This document shows, piece after piece, positions 46,618 through 54,603 of a stretch of 64,000 nt of DNA (its first letter is position 1; each line of letters opens with the position of its first letter). The notes below the pieces were generated by a model, which had not been told where the DNA came from, did not search any database, and saw only the letters and a program-made list of their open reading frames with translations. The DNA is taken from NCBI RefSeq assembly GCF_900112765.1, contig NZ_FOMZ01000009.1, forward strand, positions 1 to 64,000, read 5' to 3'. This DNA is from Actinopolyspora alba (lineage in GTDB: Bacteria; Actinomycetota; Actinomycetes; Mycobacteriales; Pseudonocardiaceae). Position numbers and translations under genes: made by a program.

Positions 46618-47251
46618 CCTCTCCGTCACGTGCGAGGACGTGCGCTGCGAACGCTACGGTGCCGGTCCCACCCTGCTGTTCCGGCTGCGCATCGACGAAT
46701 CCGGCGAGGACCCGATCCACGCGGTCTCGCTGCGCTGCGCCATCAACATCGAGCCCCGCAAGCGCGACTACGACAGCTCCGAGGAGGAGCTGCTCGGCCA
46801 TCTCTTCGGCGGACGGGACCGCTGGGGTCACACGCTGCGGAACGTGCGGTTCGCCAACGTCGCCACGCAGGTACCCGGCTTCACCGACTCCATCCGGGTG
46901 GACGTTCCCGTGCCCTGCACCTTCGACATGGAGGTGGCCTCGGGCAAGTACCTGCACTCGTTGCGCTCCGGTTCGGTGCCGATGGTGCTGATGTTCAGCG
47001 GCACCGTCTTCGGCAAGGGGGCCAACGGTTTCTGGGTCCAGCAGATCCCCTGGGAACTGGAGGCCGATTACGCCATGCCGATCGAGGTGTGGCAGCGGCT
47101 CAAGGAGTTGTACTTCCCGCGGGCCGACTGGATCCGCCTGCACCGCGACACAGTGGACGCGCTGCTGCGCTACCAGTCGCGACACGCGATCCCCACCTGG
47201 GACGCCGCCATCGGAACGCTGCTGGACAACGCGGGCGAGGTGACCCCGTGA
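46610..47251 (+). CDS. DUF6084 family protein
   Basis: 213 aa without signal peptide or membrane helix. It has the form of a beta-sandwich accessory protein: VTCEDVRCERYGAGPTLLFR, RLRIDESGEDPIHAVSLRCA and QIPWELEADYAMPIEVWQRL. It is found in group 1h hydrogenase loci and may help assembly. ATG 46610 has GGGAGG six bases upstream. It overlaps both neighbours slightly. Confidence 0.8.
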   Translation: MADLSVTCEDVRCERYGAGPTLLFRLRIDESGEDPIHAVSLRCAINIEPRKRDYDSSEEELLGHLFGGRDRWGHTLRNVRFANVATQVPGFTDSIRVDVPVPCTFDMEVASGKYLHSLRSGSVPMVLMFSGTVFGKGANGFWVQQIPWELEADYAMPIEVWQRLKELYFPRADWIRLHRDTVDALLRYQSRHAIPTWDAAIGTLLDNAGEVTP

Positions 47252-48765
47252 CGGAACTGTTCGACAAGGCGAGGGCGGTGGCCGACGCCGTCCTCTACGA
47301 GGGCTACCTGCTCTACCCCTACACCGCCGACTCGCCGAAGAACCAGGTGCGCTGGCAGTTCGGGGTGCTGATGCCGCCGAGCTACGCCGACGACTCGATC
47401 GGCGAGTACACCGACCTGCGCACCGAGTGCCTGCTGGAGGCGCCCGAGGACGCCCGGGTGCACGTCCGGCTGCGCTTCCTGCGCATCCAGCAGCGCTCGG
47501 TCGAATCGCTCGACGAGCACGCTCAGTACCGCCGAGTCACGTCGTTGCCGGTCGGCGACCGCGTGGTCGAGGAGTTCGACGAGGCGGTCGAGCAGGAGCA
47601 CGACCTGCTGGCCCGGGTCGGCGACCTGCTCGACGGCGGCTGCGAACTCGCCGTCCGTGACGATTCGGCCCGGAACACCGAGGAGATCCGAGACCAGGAG
47701 GGGGAGCTCCGGGGAAGGATCGTTCGCGAACTGCGTCCACTGCGGGGCAGACTGCGGGTCGACGCCGAACGGCTCGCGGGTCCCTACGGTGGGCTGCGGT
47801 TGCGGGTGAGTGTGGACAACACCTCCGAGTGGCGGGCCGAGGAAGCGGGCAGGCAGCGGGCGTTGCGGCACGCCTTCGTGGCGACCCATCTGCTGCTCGG
47901 CCTGGACCAGGGGGCGCTGCTCTCCTCGACGGCCCCACCGGAATGGGCCGCCGCCGCGGTGGCCGAGTGCGAGAACGTGCGCTGCTGGCCGGTGCTGCTG
48001 GGACCGGGGGACCGGAGTGCGGCGGTGCTGGCCGCCCCGATCATCCTCTACGACGATCCGCGGGTGGCGCCGGAGAGCCCACGGCAGCTGCACGACGCCA
48101 CCGAGATCGACGAGATCCTGACGCTGCGCACCATGGCGCTGACCGAGCAGGAGAAACAGCAGGCCAGGCAGACCGACGAGCGGGCTCGCGGCATCATCGA
48201 CGGCGTCGACAACATGCCGCCCGAGATGCTGGAACGGCTGCACGGCACGCTGCGATACTTGCGGGAGTCGGTGCCGGAGCAGGAGAGCTCACAGCAGGAG
48301 GGTCCGCCGCGGTCGTCCCCGCGGCAGGACTTCCCCGCCCCGCCCGGTTCGTCCGGCGCGGGAATCTCCGGCGAGGCCGCGGGACCGTTCCCCGAGCCCG
48401 GGGTGCCCTGGTGGGATCCCGGTGCCGACGCCGCGGTCTCGCCGGAGAGCGACAGCGTCGAGGTGGACGGGCTGTCGGTGTCCAACGGCAGCAAGGTCAC
48501 CCTGCTGCCGGGCAGCGGCAGCGACGCGCAGGACATGTTCCTGACCGGGCGCGTCGCCACGGTGCGCGCGGTGTACTTCGACGTGGACGGTGGCAGCCAC
48601 CTCGCCGTGACCCTGGACGACGACCCGGGAGCCGAGATCCAGGGTGCCAACGGGCGGTTCCGCTACTTCGGTACCGAGGAGGTCCGTCCACTGGGGATTT
48701 CCGAGGGGAAGTCAGAACAGCCGGAGGGAACCGCCCTGGCCGGCGAGGACGAGGTGCGGCGATGA
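47248..48765 (+). CDS. Hydrogenase-associated protein of unknown function (505 aa)
   Basis: I do not recognise a named family. The N-terminal part (YEGYLLYPYTADSPKNQVRW, TDLRTECLLEAPEDARVHVR) is alpha/beta, the middle is helical with acidic linkers, and a low-complexity Pro/Ser/Gly segment leads to a small C-terminal beta domain (VEVDGLSVSNGSKVTLLP, RVATVRAVYFDVDGGSHLAV, FRYFGTEEVRPLG). It has no signal peptide. It is coupled to the genes on both sides (GTGA and ATGA overlaps). Its place before the protease suggests an assembly factor. Confidence 0.7.
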   Translation: MTELFDKARAVADAVLYEGYLLYPYTADSPKNQVRWQFGVLMPPSYADDSIGEYTDLRTECLLEAPEDARVHVRLRFLRIQQRSVESLDEHAQYRRVTSLPVGDRVVEEFDEAVEQEHDLLARVGDLLDGGCELAVRDDSARNTEEIRDQEGELRGRIVRELRPLRGRLRVDAERLAGPYGGLRLRVSVDNTSEWRAEEAGRQRALRHAFVATHLLLGLDQGALLSSTAPPEWAAAAVAECENVRCWPVLLGPGDRSAAVLAAPIILYDDPRVAPESPRQLHDATEIDEILTLRTMALTEQEKQQARQTDERARGIIDGVDNMPPEMLERLHGTLRYLRESVPEQESSQQEGPPRSSPRQDFPAPPGSSGAGISGEAAGPFPEPGVPWWDPGADAAVSPESDSVEVDGLSVSNGSKVTLLPGSGSDAQDMFLTGRVATVRAVYFDVDGGSHLAVTLDDDPGAEIQGANGRFRYFGTEEVRPLGISEGKSEQPEGTALAGEDEVRR

Positions 48766-49292
48766 GCCGCCGCGTGCTGGTCGCGGGCATCGGCAACATC
48801 TTCCTCGGCGACGACGGGTTCGGCCCCGAGGTCGGTCGCGCGCTCGCGGACACCGAGCTGCCCGAGGGGGTGTGGGCGGGCGACTACGGCACCAGCGGAA
48901 TGCACCTCGCTTTCGACCTGCTCGACGGTTACGCGACGACCGTGCTGGTCGACGCGGTGTCCAGGGGTGATTCGCCCGGGACGCTGACCCTGCTGCGGCC
49001 CACCGACATCGGGAACGCCGACAAGCGAGACACCGCGACGCTGGCCGACGCGCACGGCATGCAGCCGGATGTGGTGCTGGACCTGGTCACCCTGCTGGGC
49101 GGTGATCCCGGCCGGGTTTTCGTGCTCGGCTGCGAGCCCGCCGAGCTGGAGCAGCGCATCGGTTTGAGCCGGATCGTGAAACGTGCCGTGCCGGAAGCGG
49201 TGCGTCGGGTGCGCGAACTGGTGTGCGCCGAACAGGACGGATCCGAGTCGGCCGGACTCGGGCGAGGAGTTGTCGAAGGAGGTGATCGGTAG
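48762..49292 (+). CDS. Hydrogenase maturation protease
   Basis: 176 aa of the HyaD/HycI family. The nickel-sensing motifs are VAGIGNIFLGDDGFGPEV (Glu), LVDAVSRGDSPGTL (Asp) and the His in DAHGMQPDVVLDL. It removes the C-terminal tail of the large subunit once Ni is inserted. It overlaps the previous stop by four bases and the next gene by one. Confidence 0.93.
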   Translation: MSRRVLVAGIGNIFLGDDGFGPEVGRALADTELPEGVWAGDYGTSGMHLAFDLLDGYATTVLVDAVSRGDSPGTLTLLRPTDIGNADKRDTATLADAHGMQPDVVLDLVTLLGGDPGRVFVLGCEPAELEQRIGLSRIVKRAVPEAVRRVRELVCAEQDGSESAGLGRGVVEGGDR

Positions 49293-49396
49293 TGCGTCGC
49301 TTGCTGTTCCTGGTGCTGTTGGTGGGGTTGATCGCCACCCTCGCGTGGCTGTTCGGGCCGGACGTGAAGCGCTACCTGCGGATCAGCCGCATGTGA
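49292..49396 (+). CDS. Small membrane protein, DUF6893-like (34 aa)
   Basis: A 34-residue protein, RRLLFLVLLVGLIATLAWLF then a basic tail ending KRYLRISRM. The one hydrophobic helix fits a single membrane pass. AAGGAGG lies upstream of the GTG and it overlaps the protease stop. Such small proteins occur in the same place in other group 1h loci, where they may dock the enzyme at the membrane (inference). Confidence 0.72.
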   Translation: MRRLLFLVLLVGLIATLAWLFGPDVKRYLRISRM

Positions 49397-49413
49397 GCTC
49401 GGACCTTCGGCGC

Positions 49414-49436
49414 GGCGATTTCGCGAGAAATCGACG
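49414..49436 (+). repeat. Family B palindrome B9
   Basis: GGCGATTTCGCGAGAAATCG then ACGG. It lies 18 bases after the small-protein stop and 115 before hypC. A short piece of family A (GCGAGAGGTTCCG, minus-strand sense) is at 49483-49495. Confidence 0.85.
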
Positions 49437-49550
49437 GGCGAGTGGTGCGACCGCTGCTGGCCGTGCTCGCCCACCGGCACCGTCGCGAGAGGTTCCGTCG
49501 AGTGACCGCCCCATCAAGGCGAACAAAGAGCTGCGACAAGGAGAACGTGA

Positions 49551-49823
49551 ATGTGTCTGGGAATTCCGGGTGAGGTAATCGAAGTCCTGCCGGACCGGCC
49601 CGACCTGGCCAAGGTTGACGTCAGCGGGGTGCGTCGCAACATCAATATCGGTCTGCTCGACGACGATCGGCCGGTGGCCGGTGACTGGATTCTGATCCAC
49701 GTGGGATTCGCGCTTTCCAAGATCGACGAACAGGAGGCGCAGGCCGCGCTGGAATTCCTGGAGGACATCGGGAAGGCCTACGAGGACGAGCTGGAAGCGC
49801 TGCAGGACTCCTACATCGATTAG
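49551..49823 (+). CDS. hypC: Hydrogenase assembly chaperone HypC
   Basis: 90 aa. It has the canonical start MCLGIPGEVIEV, with Cys2 that carries the Fe(CN)2CO unit together with HypD. The barrel ends in VGFALSKIDEQEAQAALEFL. AAGGAG lies upstream of ATG 49551. The gene after a repeat is hypD. Confidence 0.95.
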   Translation: MCLGIPGEVIEVLPDRPDLAKVDVSGVRRNINIGLLDDDRPVAGDWILIHVGFALSKIDEQEAQAALEFLEDIGKAYEDELEALQDSYID

Positions 49824-49862
49824 CGGAGTTCTGTCGGCTCGGTTCGCGAGGGTGGTCGCTTG

Positions 49863-49985
49863 GCGGAACCTCTCGCGGCGCTCTCGCCGCGGGTGCCCCG
49901 ACATCGGGTAGTTACTACACAACGTCGGGACCGTCCTCGCGAGAGCACCACGGGAGAACGCGCGGCGGTGCGGATCGCGAGGGTG
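49863..49985 (+). repeat. Family A structured repeat, copy A6
   Basis: The outer helix is CTCTCG/CGGGAG and GCTCTCGC/GCGAGAGC, with a wider internal loop. The middle helix is CCCGAC/GTCGGG and the tip GTAGT-T-ACTAC. Confidence 0.88.
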
Positions 49986-50016
49986 GTGGGAGCTCGGCCC
50001 TGCGTCGTAGCGGAGC

Positions 50017-50041
50017 GACGATTTCGCGAGAAATTGACGCC
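50017..50041 (+). repeat. Family B palindrome B10
   Basis: CGACGATTTCGCGAGAAATT then GACGC. It is 31 bases after A6, close to the spacing seen at A1-B1. Confidence 0.85.
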
Positions 50042-50045
50042 AGAC

Positions 50046-50070
50046 AGGAGAACCCCGGCGGTGCCGGTTG
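50046..50070 (+). repeat. 3' fragment of a family A repeat
   Basis: AGGAGAACCCCGGCGGTGCC then GGTTG matches the 3' flank of family A (GGGAGAACCCGCGGCGGTGC) with one change and a one-base difference, right after B10. Confidence 0.45.
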
Positions 50071-50270
50071 CCAGTGTGGTCGGAGTTCGGCTGCGTGAGT
50101 GGCTGGTCGGCATCGGTAGCGCCGAAGAATGCCGGCAAGAAGTCTGATTCGAACGGATACATGGGAATTCGGCGGAGCGCTATCAGTTGGGACACGTTTC
50201 CGGGAGGTTTCGTTTCCGAACGGTTTTCGTGTCGTCGGATTCTCGCTTGAAGGGTTTCGGAGGAGGTGCC

Positions 50271-51398
50271 ATGAAGTTCGTCGACGAGTACCGCGACGCG
50301 GACAAGGCGCGTGCGCTCTCGGCCAAGATAACCGAACTGTGCGAGCCGGGCAGGCAGTACAAGTTCATGGAGGTGTGCGGCGGCCACACCCACACCATCT
50401 ACAAACACGGTCTGGAGGACTACCTCCCCGAGAACATCTCGCTGATCCACGGCCCCGGCTGCCCGGTCTGCGTGATCCCGATGGGCAGGGTGGACGACTC
50501 CATCCACATCGCCAGGCAACCGGGGGTGCTGATGACCTCCTTCGGCGACATGATGCGGGTTCCCGGCAGCAACGGGTCGTTCTTCGACTCCAACGCCGAG
50601 GGCACCAACATCCGGATGGTCTACTCCCCGCTGGACGCCCTCAAGCTGGCGCGGCAGAACCCCGAGCAGCACGTGGTCTTCATGGCGATCGGATTCGAGA
50701 CCACCGCCCCCTCAACCGCGATGACGCTGCTGCGCGCCCGGTCCGAGGGACTGGAGAACTTCTCGGTGTTCTGCAACCACGTCACCGTCATCCCGGCGAT
50801 CAAGGCCATCCTCGACTCGCCGGACCTGCGACTGGACGGCTTCATCGGTCCCGGGCACGTCTCCACGGTGATCGGATGCAAGCCCTACGAGTTCATAGCC
50901 CGCGACTACCGCAAGCCGCTGGTGGTGGCCGGTTTCGAGCCGCTGGACATCCTGCAGTCGATCTACATGCTGATGCTGCAGCTGTCGGAGAACCGCTCGG
51001 AGGTGGAGAACCAGTACTCGCGGGTCGTGCCGTGGAACGGCAACGAGGTGGCGCTGGACGCCATCAACCGGACCATGGAACTGCGGCCCTACTTCGAGTG
51101 GCGCGGACTGGGCTTCATCTCGCACTCGGCCACCCGACTGCGCGAGGAGTTCGCCGACTTCGACGCCGAACGCCGGTTCGAACTGCCGGGCGTGCGCGTG
51201 GCCGACCCCAAGGCCTGCCAGTGCGGCGAGGTGCTCAAGGGCGTGCTCAAGCCCTGGGAGTGCAAGGTGTTCGGCACCGCCTGCACCCCGGAGACCCCGA
51301 TCGGCACCTGCATGGTCTCCCCGGAGGGGGCCTGCGCCGCCTACTACAACTTCGGCCGGTTCAGCCGGGAACGCGTCAAGGAGGCGAGCAAGTCGTGA
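50271..51398 (+). CDS. hypD: Hydrogenase formation protein HypD
   Basis: 375 aa. HypD holds the Fe with its CN and CO ligands. The motifs are FMEVCGGHTHTIYKHGLEDY (active Cys), HGPGCPVCVIPMG, and the 4Fe-4S cysteines in KACQCGEVLKG, PWECKVFGTACTPETPIGTC and SPEGACAAYY. GGAGGAGG precedes ATG 50271. It is coupled to hypE by a four-base overlap. Confidence 0.95.
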   Translation: MKFVDEYRDADKARALSAKITELCEPGRQYKFMEVCGGHTHTIYKHGLEDYLPENISLIHGPGCPVCVIPMGRVDDSIHIARQPGVLMTSFGDMMRVPGSNGSFFDSNAEGTNIRMVYSPLDALKLARQNPEQHVVFMAIGFETTAPSTAMTLLRARSEGLENFSVFCNHVTVIPAIKAILDSPDLRLDGFIGPGHVSTVIGCKPYEFIARDYRKPLVVAGFEPLDILQSIYMLMLQLSENRSEVENQYSRVVPWNGNEVALDAINRTMELRPYFEWRGLGFISHSATRLREEFADFDAERRFELPGVRVADPKACQCGEVLKGVLKPWECKVFGTACTPETPIGTCMVSPEGACAAYYNFGRFSRERVKEASKS

Positions 51399-52618
51399 GC
51401 ATCGAGAACGAGACCGACGAGGAGCCGGTCGCCGCGACCGGAACGTCGCCCGAACACCCCACCGCGGAATCCGACCACAGTGCCGCTGAAACCGTACACA
51501 GCGCTGCCGAACCCGCGCACGGCGTCGCGGAACCGGGCAGCGACTACCGCAGCAGGGAACAGCAGGTCCTCGACCGCATCGAGAAGGCGCGCGCCCGCAA
51601 ACCGAAGATCAAGGAAGAACGCGTCACCAGCGCCCACGGCGCCGGTGGCAAGGCCAGCCAGACGCTGACCGAGGCGTTGTTCCTGGAGGAACTGCGCAAC
51701 CCCCACCTGGAGAAGTTGGAGGACGGCGCCGAGTTCGCGGTGGACGATTCGCGGCTGGCGATGACCACCGACTCCTTCGTTGTCTCCCCGCTGTTCTTCC
51801 CCGGCGGCGACATCGGCGAGCTCGCCGTCAACGGCACCGTCAACGACCTCGCCGTCTCCGGTGCCACGCCGCTCTACCTCTCCGCAGGGTTCATCATCGA
51901 GGAGGGGTTCCCGATCTCCGAGCTGCGGCGCGTGGTCCGGTCCATGGCCGAGGCCGCCGAGCGGGCCGGGGTGCGGGTGGTCACCGGTGACACCAAGGTG
52001 GTGCAGAAGGGCAAGGCCGACGGCTGCTACATCAACACCACCGGGGTGGGGGTACGTCGGACCGAGCACGAGCTCGGTATCGACACCGTACGACCGGGGG
52101 ATGCCGTGCTGGTCTCCGGTCCCGTCGGCGACCACGGCGTCACGGTGATGCTGGAGCGCGGTGAGCTGGACATCGACGCCGACCTGGAGTCCGACACCGC
52201 CCCGCTGCACGACATGGTCGCCGGGCTGCTGGAGTCCACCCCGGGTGTGCGCGCGATGCGCGACGCCACCAGGGGCGGTGTGGCGACGATCCTCAACGAG
52301 GTGGCCACCGCGGCCAACGTCGCCGTGGTCGTCGAGGAGGGCGAGGTCCCGGTGCGCACCGAGGTGCGCGGTGCCTCCGAACTGCTCGGCATCGACCCGC
52401 TGTACGTGGCCTGCGAGGGCAGGATGGTGGCCATCGTGGACGGAGAGTCCGTCGACACCGCGCTCGCGGCGATGCGCGAGCACCCGCACGGTTCGGACGC
52501 GGCGGTGATCGGTCGGATCGGTGAGGACCCACCAGGGCTGGTGATGCTCAACACCGCGTTCGGCGGGACGCGGATCGTGGATCTGTTGGTAGGCGATCCC
52601 CTACCCCGGATCTGTTGA
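51395..52618 (+). CDS. hypE: Carbamoyl dehydratase HypE
   Basis: 407 aa. It makes the CN ligand from a carbamoyl group on its C-terminal Cys, and ends in the invariant PRIC. The N-terminal 70 residues are an acidic, low-complexity extension; the core starts near RVTSAHGAGGKASQTLTEAL, and has TTDSFVVSPLFFPGGDIGEL, VNGTVNDLAVSGATPLYLS, VVTGDTKVV and AMRDATRGGVATILNEVA. It needs HypF to load carbamoyl groups; HypF is not in this window. Confidence 0.95.
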   Translation: MSIENETDEEPVAATGTSPEHPTAESDHSAAETVHSAAEPAHGVAEPGSDYRSREQQVLDRIEKARARKPKIKEERVTSAHGAGGKASQTLTEALFLEELRNPHLEKLEDGAEFAVDDSRLAMTTDSFVVSPLFFPGGDIGELAVNGTVNDLAVSGATPLYLSAGFIIEEGFPISELRRVVRSMAEAAERAGVRVVTGDTKVVQKGKADGCYINTTGVGVRRTEHELGIDTVRPGDAVLVSGPVGDHGVTVMLERGELDIDADLESDTAPLHDMVAGLLESTPGVRAMRDATRGGVATILNEVATAANVAVVVEEGEVPVRTEVRGASELLGIDPLYVACEGRMVAIVDGESVDTALAAMREHPHGSDAAVIGRIGEDPPGLVMLNTAFGGTRIVDLLVGDPLPRIC

Positions 52619-52655
52619 GAGTCAGCAACGGCTCTCGGGTGTGTGGTCGGTTAGC

Positions 52656-52681
52656 CGGCGATTTCGCGAGAAATTGACGCC
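52656..52681 (+). repeat. Family B palindrome B11
   Basis: CCGGCGATTTCGCGAGAAAT then TGACGC. It is placed between hypE and hypA, 38 bases after the hypE stop. Confidence 0.9.
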
Positions 52682-52725
52682 GCCCCAAACGAATTTCCGT
52701 GGAGTGGTTGTGGGAGGGGATCGCG

Positions 52726-53073
52726 GTGCACGAGCTGGGGATCACCCAGAGTGTGGTGGACGCGGTGCTCGACGCGGTCACCGAGCCGCGCGTCACCAGG
52801 TTGGAGCTGGAGATCGGCAAGCTCTCCGGCGTGGTGCCGGACTCCGTGCGGTTCTGCTTCGACCTGGTGGTCACCGGCACGGCGTTGGAAGGTGCGCGGT
52901 TGGACATCGTGACTCCGACCGGCAGCGGTCGCTGTCGGGACTGTGACCAGCGGCTCGTGCTGGAGGATCAGCTCGCGGTCTGTGACTGCGGCAGTCCCGA
53001 TGTCGAAGTGCTCTCCGGACGGGAACTGCGGATCAGAGCGGTGGACGTGGAATCCGGAACCGTCGCTTCGTGA
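52726..53073 (+). CDS. hypA: Hydrogenase nickel-insertion protein HypA
   Basis: 115 aa. The N-terminal MHELGITQSVV holds the Ni-binding His2. The zinc site has the pairs CRDC and, 12 residues later, CDC followed by GSPD, with one residue fewer in the second pair than the usual CxxC. It delivers nickel with HypB. GTG 52726 follows GGGAGG. Confidence 0.93.
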   Translation: MHELGITQSVVDAVLDAVTEPRVTRLELEIGKLSGVVPDSVRFCFDLVVTGTALEGARLDIVTPTGSGRCRDCDQRLVLEDQLAVCDCGSPDVEVLSGRELRIRAVDVESGTVAS

Positions 53074-53133
53074 GTGGCCGGGTACGCGGATTCCTTCGAT
53101 TGGTCGGTTCGACGTTGTGGGAAGGGAAGAACG

Positions 53134-54015
53134 ATGTGCGCTACCTGCGGATGCGGTGACGAGCGCGGCGTACGGGTGGGAGCCCGCGACGCCGCCGACA
53201 CGCGGGAGGAATCGGGATCGCCGGATCACCGGTACGGGGGACATTCCCACGATCACGACCATCCTCACGATCACGATCACTCGCACGAGGACGGTGTGCA
53301 CGCGCCTGACGATTCGGAGACCGCGGTTCCGGAGCAGGACGGCGTCACGCGCCGGGTGGAGCTGGAGCGCGAGGTGCTGGCCAAGAACGACACGCTGGCC
53401 GAGCGCAACCGGCAGTGGCTCACCGAGCGGGGGGTGCTGGCGCTGAACCTGATGAGCTCACCGGGAGCGGGCAAGACCACGCTGTTGGAGCGAACCCTGG
53501 CGGGCTCCGCCTCGTCCGTCCCGCTGGCGGTGATCGAGGGTGATCAGGAGACGCTGCGCGATTCCGAGCGGTTGCGTCGTGCGGGTGCCGACGTGGTGCA
53601 GATCAACACCGGCGCGGGATGCCACCTGGATGCCGAGATGGTGGGGAGCGCACTGCGTTCGTTGCGGCCCGCGCCCGGCTCGGTGGTGCTGGTGGAGAAC
53701 GTGGGAAACCTGGTCTGCCCGGCGCTGTTCGACCTGGGCGAGTACGCCAAGGTCGTGATCGCGGCGGTGACCGAGGGCGAGGACAAGCCGTTGAAGTACC
53801 CCAACATGTTCGCCCACACCGATCTGGTGCTGCTGAACAAGACGGATCTGCTGCCGCACCTCTCGTTCGAGGTGGACAGGTTCGCCGAGTACGCCCGCCG
53901 GATCAACCCCGGCGTCGAGATCCTGCCGGTCTCGGCCACCACCGGCGAAGGACTCTCGGCCTGGTACGACTGGCTGGCAGGGCACGTCTCGTCCCCGCTG
54001 CACCAGGGAGTCTGA
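53134..54015 (+). CDS. hypB: Hydrogenase nickel-incorporation GTPase HypB
   Basis: 293 aa. It starts MCATCGCGDE, the N-terminal Ni-binding CxxCGC motif. A His-rich stretch, HSHDHDHPHDHDHSHED, at about residues 37-53 can store nickel. The GTPase has MSSPGAGKTTLLERTL (P-loop), VIEGDQ, NTGAGCHLDAEM (Ni/Zn Cys-His), ENVGNLVCPALFDLGE and LLNKTDLLP (G4). GGGAAG lies before ATG 53134; an upstream frame has no homology. It is the last hyp gene. Confidence 0.95.
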   Translation: MCATCGCGDERGVRVGARDAADTREESGSPDHRYGGHSHDHDHPHDHDHSHEDGVHAPDDSETAVPEQDGVTRRVELEREVLAKNDTLAERNRQWLTERGVLALNLMSSPGAGKTTLLERTLAGSASSVPLAVIEGDQETLRDSERLRRAGADVVQINTGAGCHLDAEMVGSALRSLRPAPGSVVLVENVGNLVCPALFDLGEYAKVVIAAVTEGEDKPLKYPNMFAHTDLVLLNKTDLLPHLSFEVDRFAEYARRINPGVEILPVSATTGEGLSAWYDWLAGHVSSPLHQGV

Positions 54016-54090
54016 CCCTAGCGTCGCGCCCTTCTGCAGCAGAGGCGTTCGTACTCCGAATCTCCATCGGTTCCGACTCCGATCCCTGCC

Positions 54091-54116
54091 CGGCGATTTC
54101 GCGAGAAATTGACGCC
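54091..54116 (+). repeat. Family B palindrome B12
   Basis: CGGCGATTTCGCGAGAAATT then GACGCC. It lies 76 bases after hypB and marks the end of the hydrogenase block. Confidence 0.9.
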
Positions 54117-54172
54117 CGGTGCGCTTCGGCGCGCCGGGCGTCGTCGTGCGTGGCACGTCGGAGTTCTGGTGT

Positions 54173-54472
54173 TCAGACGGGGTCGGGTGGTTGGTGTGGC
54201 CAGACGAGGTGCATATTGCTGCGGCAGGCCAGGCGTTCGCGGGCCGTGGTCGCGTCCCGGAAGCCGATGTGCAGGCTGCCGCCGGTACCGATGAGGTCGG
54301 CGTGGTCGTCGTGGGCCATGCCCCAGTAGTGCAGCACGGCGTCGTGCCGGTCGCCCAGTTCCTCGCACAGCGCGAAGACGCGCGGCGCGTTCTCGTCGAC
54401 CATCTCCCGCATCGCGGTCATGAACTCCTCGCGGGTGCACAGGGGTGGGAGAGCGGAATAGTTGGGAAACAC
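54173..54472 (-). CDS. Protein of unknown function next to an XRE regulator
   Basis: 99 aa. FPNYSALPPLCTREEFMTAM and EMVDENAPRVFALCEELGDR, then HYWGMAHDDHADLIG. It has no signal or membrane segment. GAGGAGGAACT sits right before GTG 54472. It is divergent from the regulator at 54604, so it is likely under its control. I do not know the family. Confidence 0.6.
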   Translation of the reverse strand: MFPNYSALPPLCTREEFMTAMREMVDENAPRVFALCEELGDRHDAVLHYWGMAHDDHADLIGTGGSLHIGFRDATTARERLACRSNMHLVWPHQPPDPV

Positions 54473-54603
54473 AGTTCCTCCTCGTCTTGACGATTCAAAT
54501 AACACGTTAGCCACTAACGGTTAGCTTGAATATCCTTCGATCAGGTGGTCGTGGTGGTTGAGTGCCGCCGGGGGAAACTGGGTTCTGATTCGAGGAGGTG
54601 CAT

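Larger units (their letters stand above)
49824..50270. other. Repeat-filled junction between hypC and hypD
   Basis: These 447 bases hold family A copy A6 (49863-49985), family B copy B10 (50017-50041) and a 3' fragment of family A (50046-50070). The order A, B, A-fragment suggests B is an insertion into, or next to, the 3' end of a family A copy. Confidence 0.6.
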
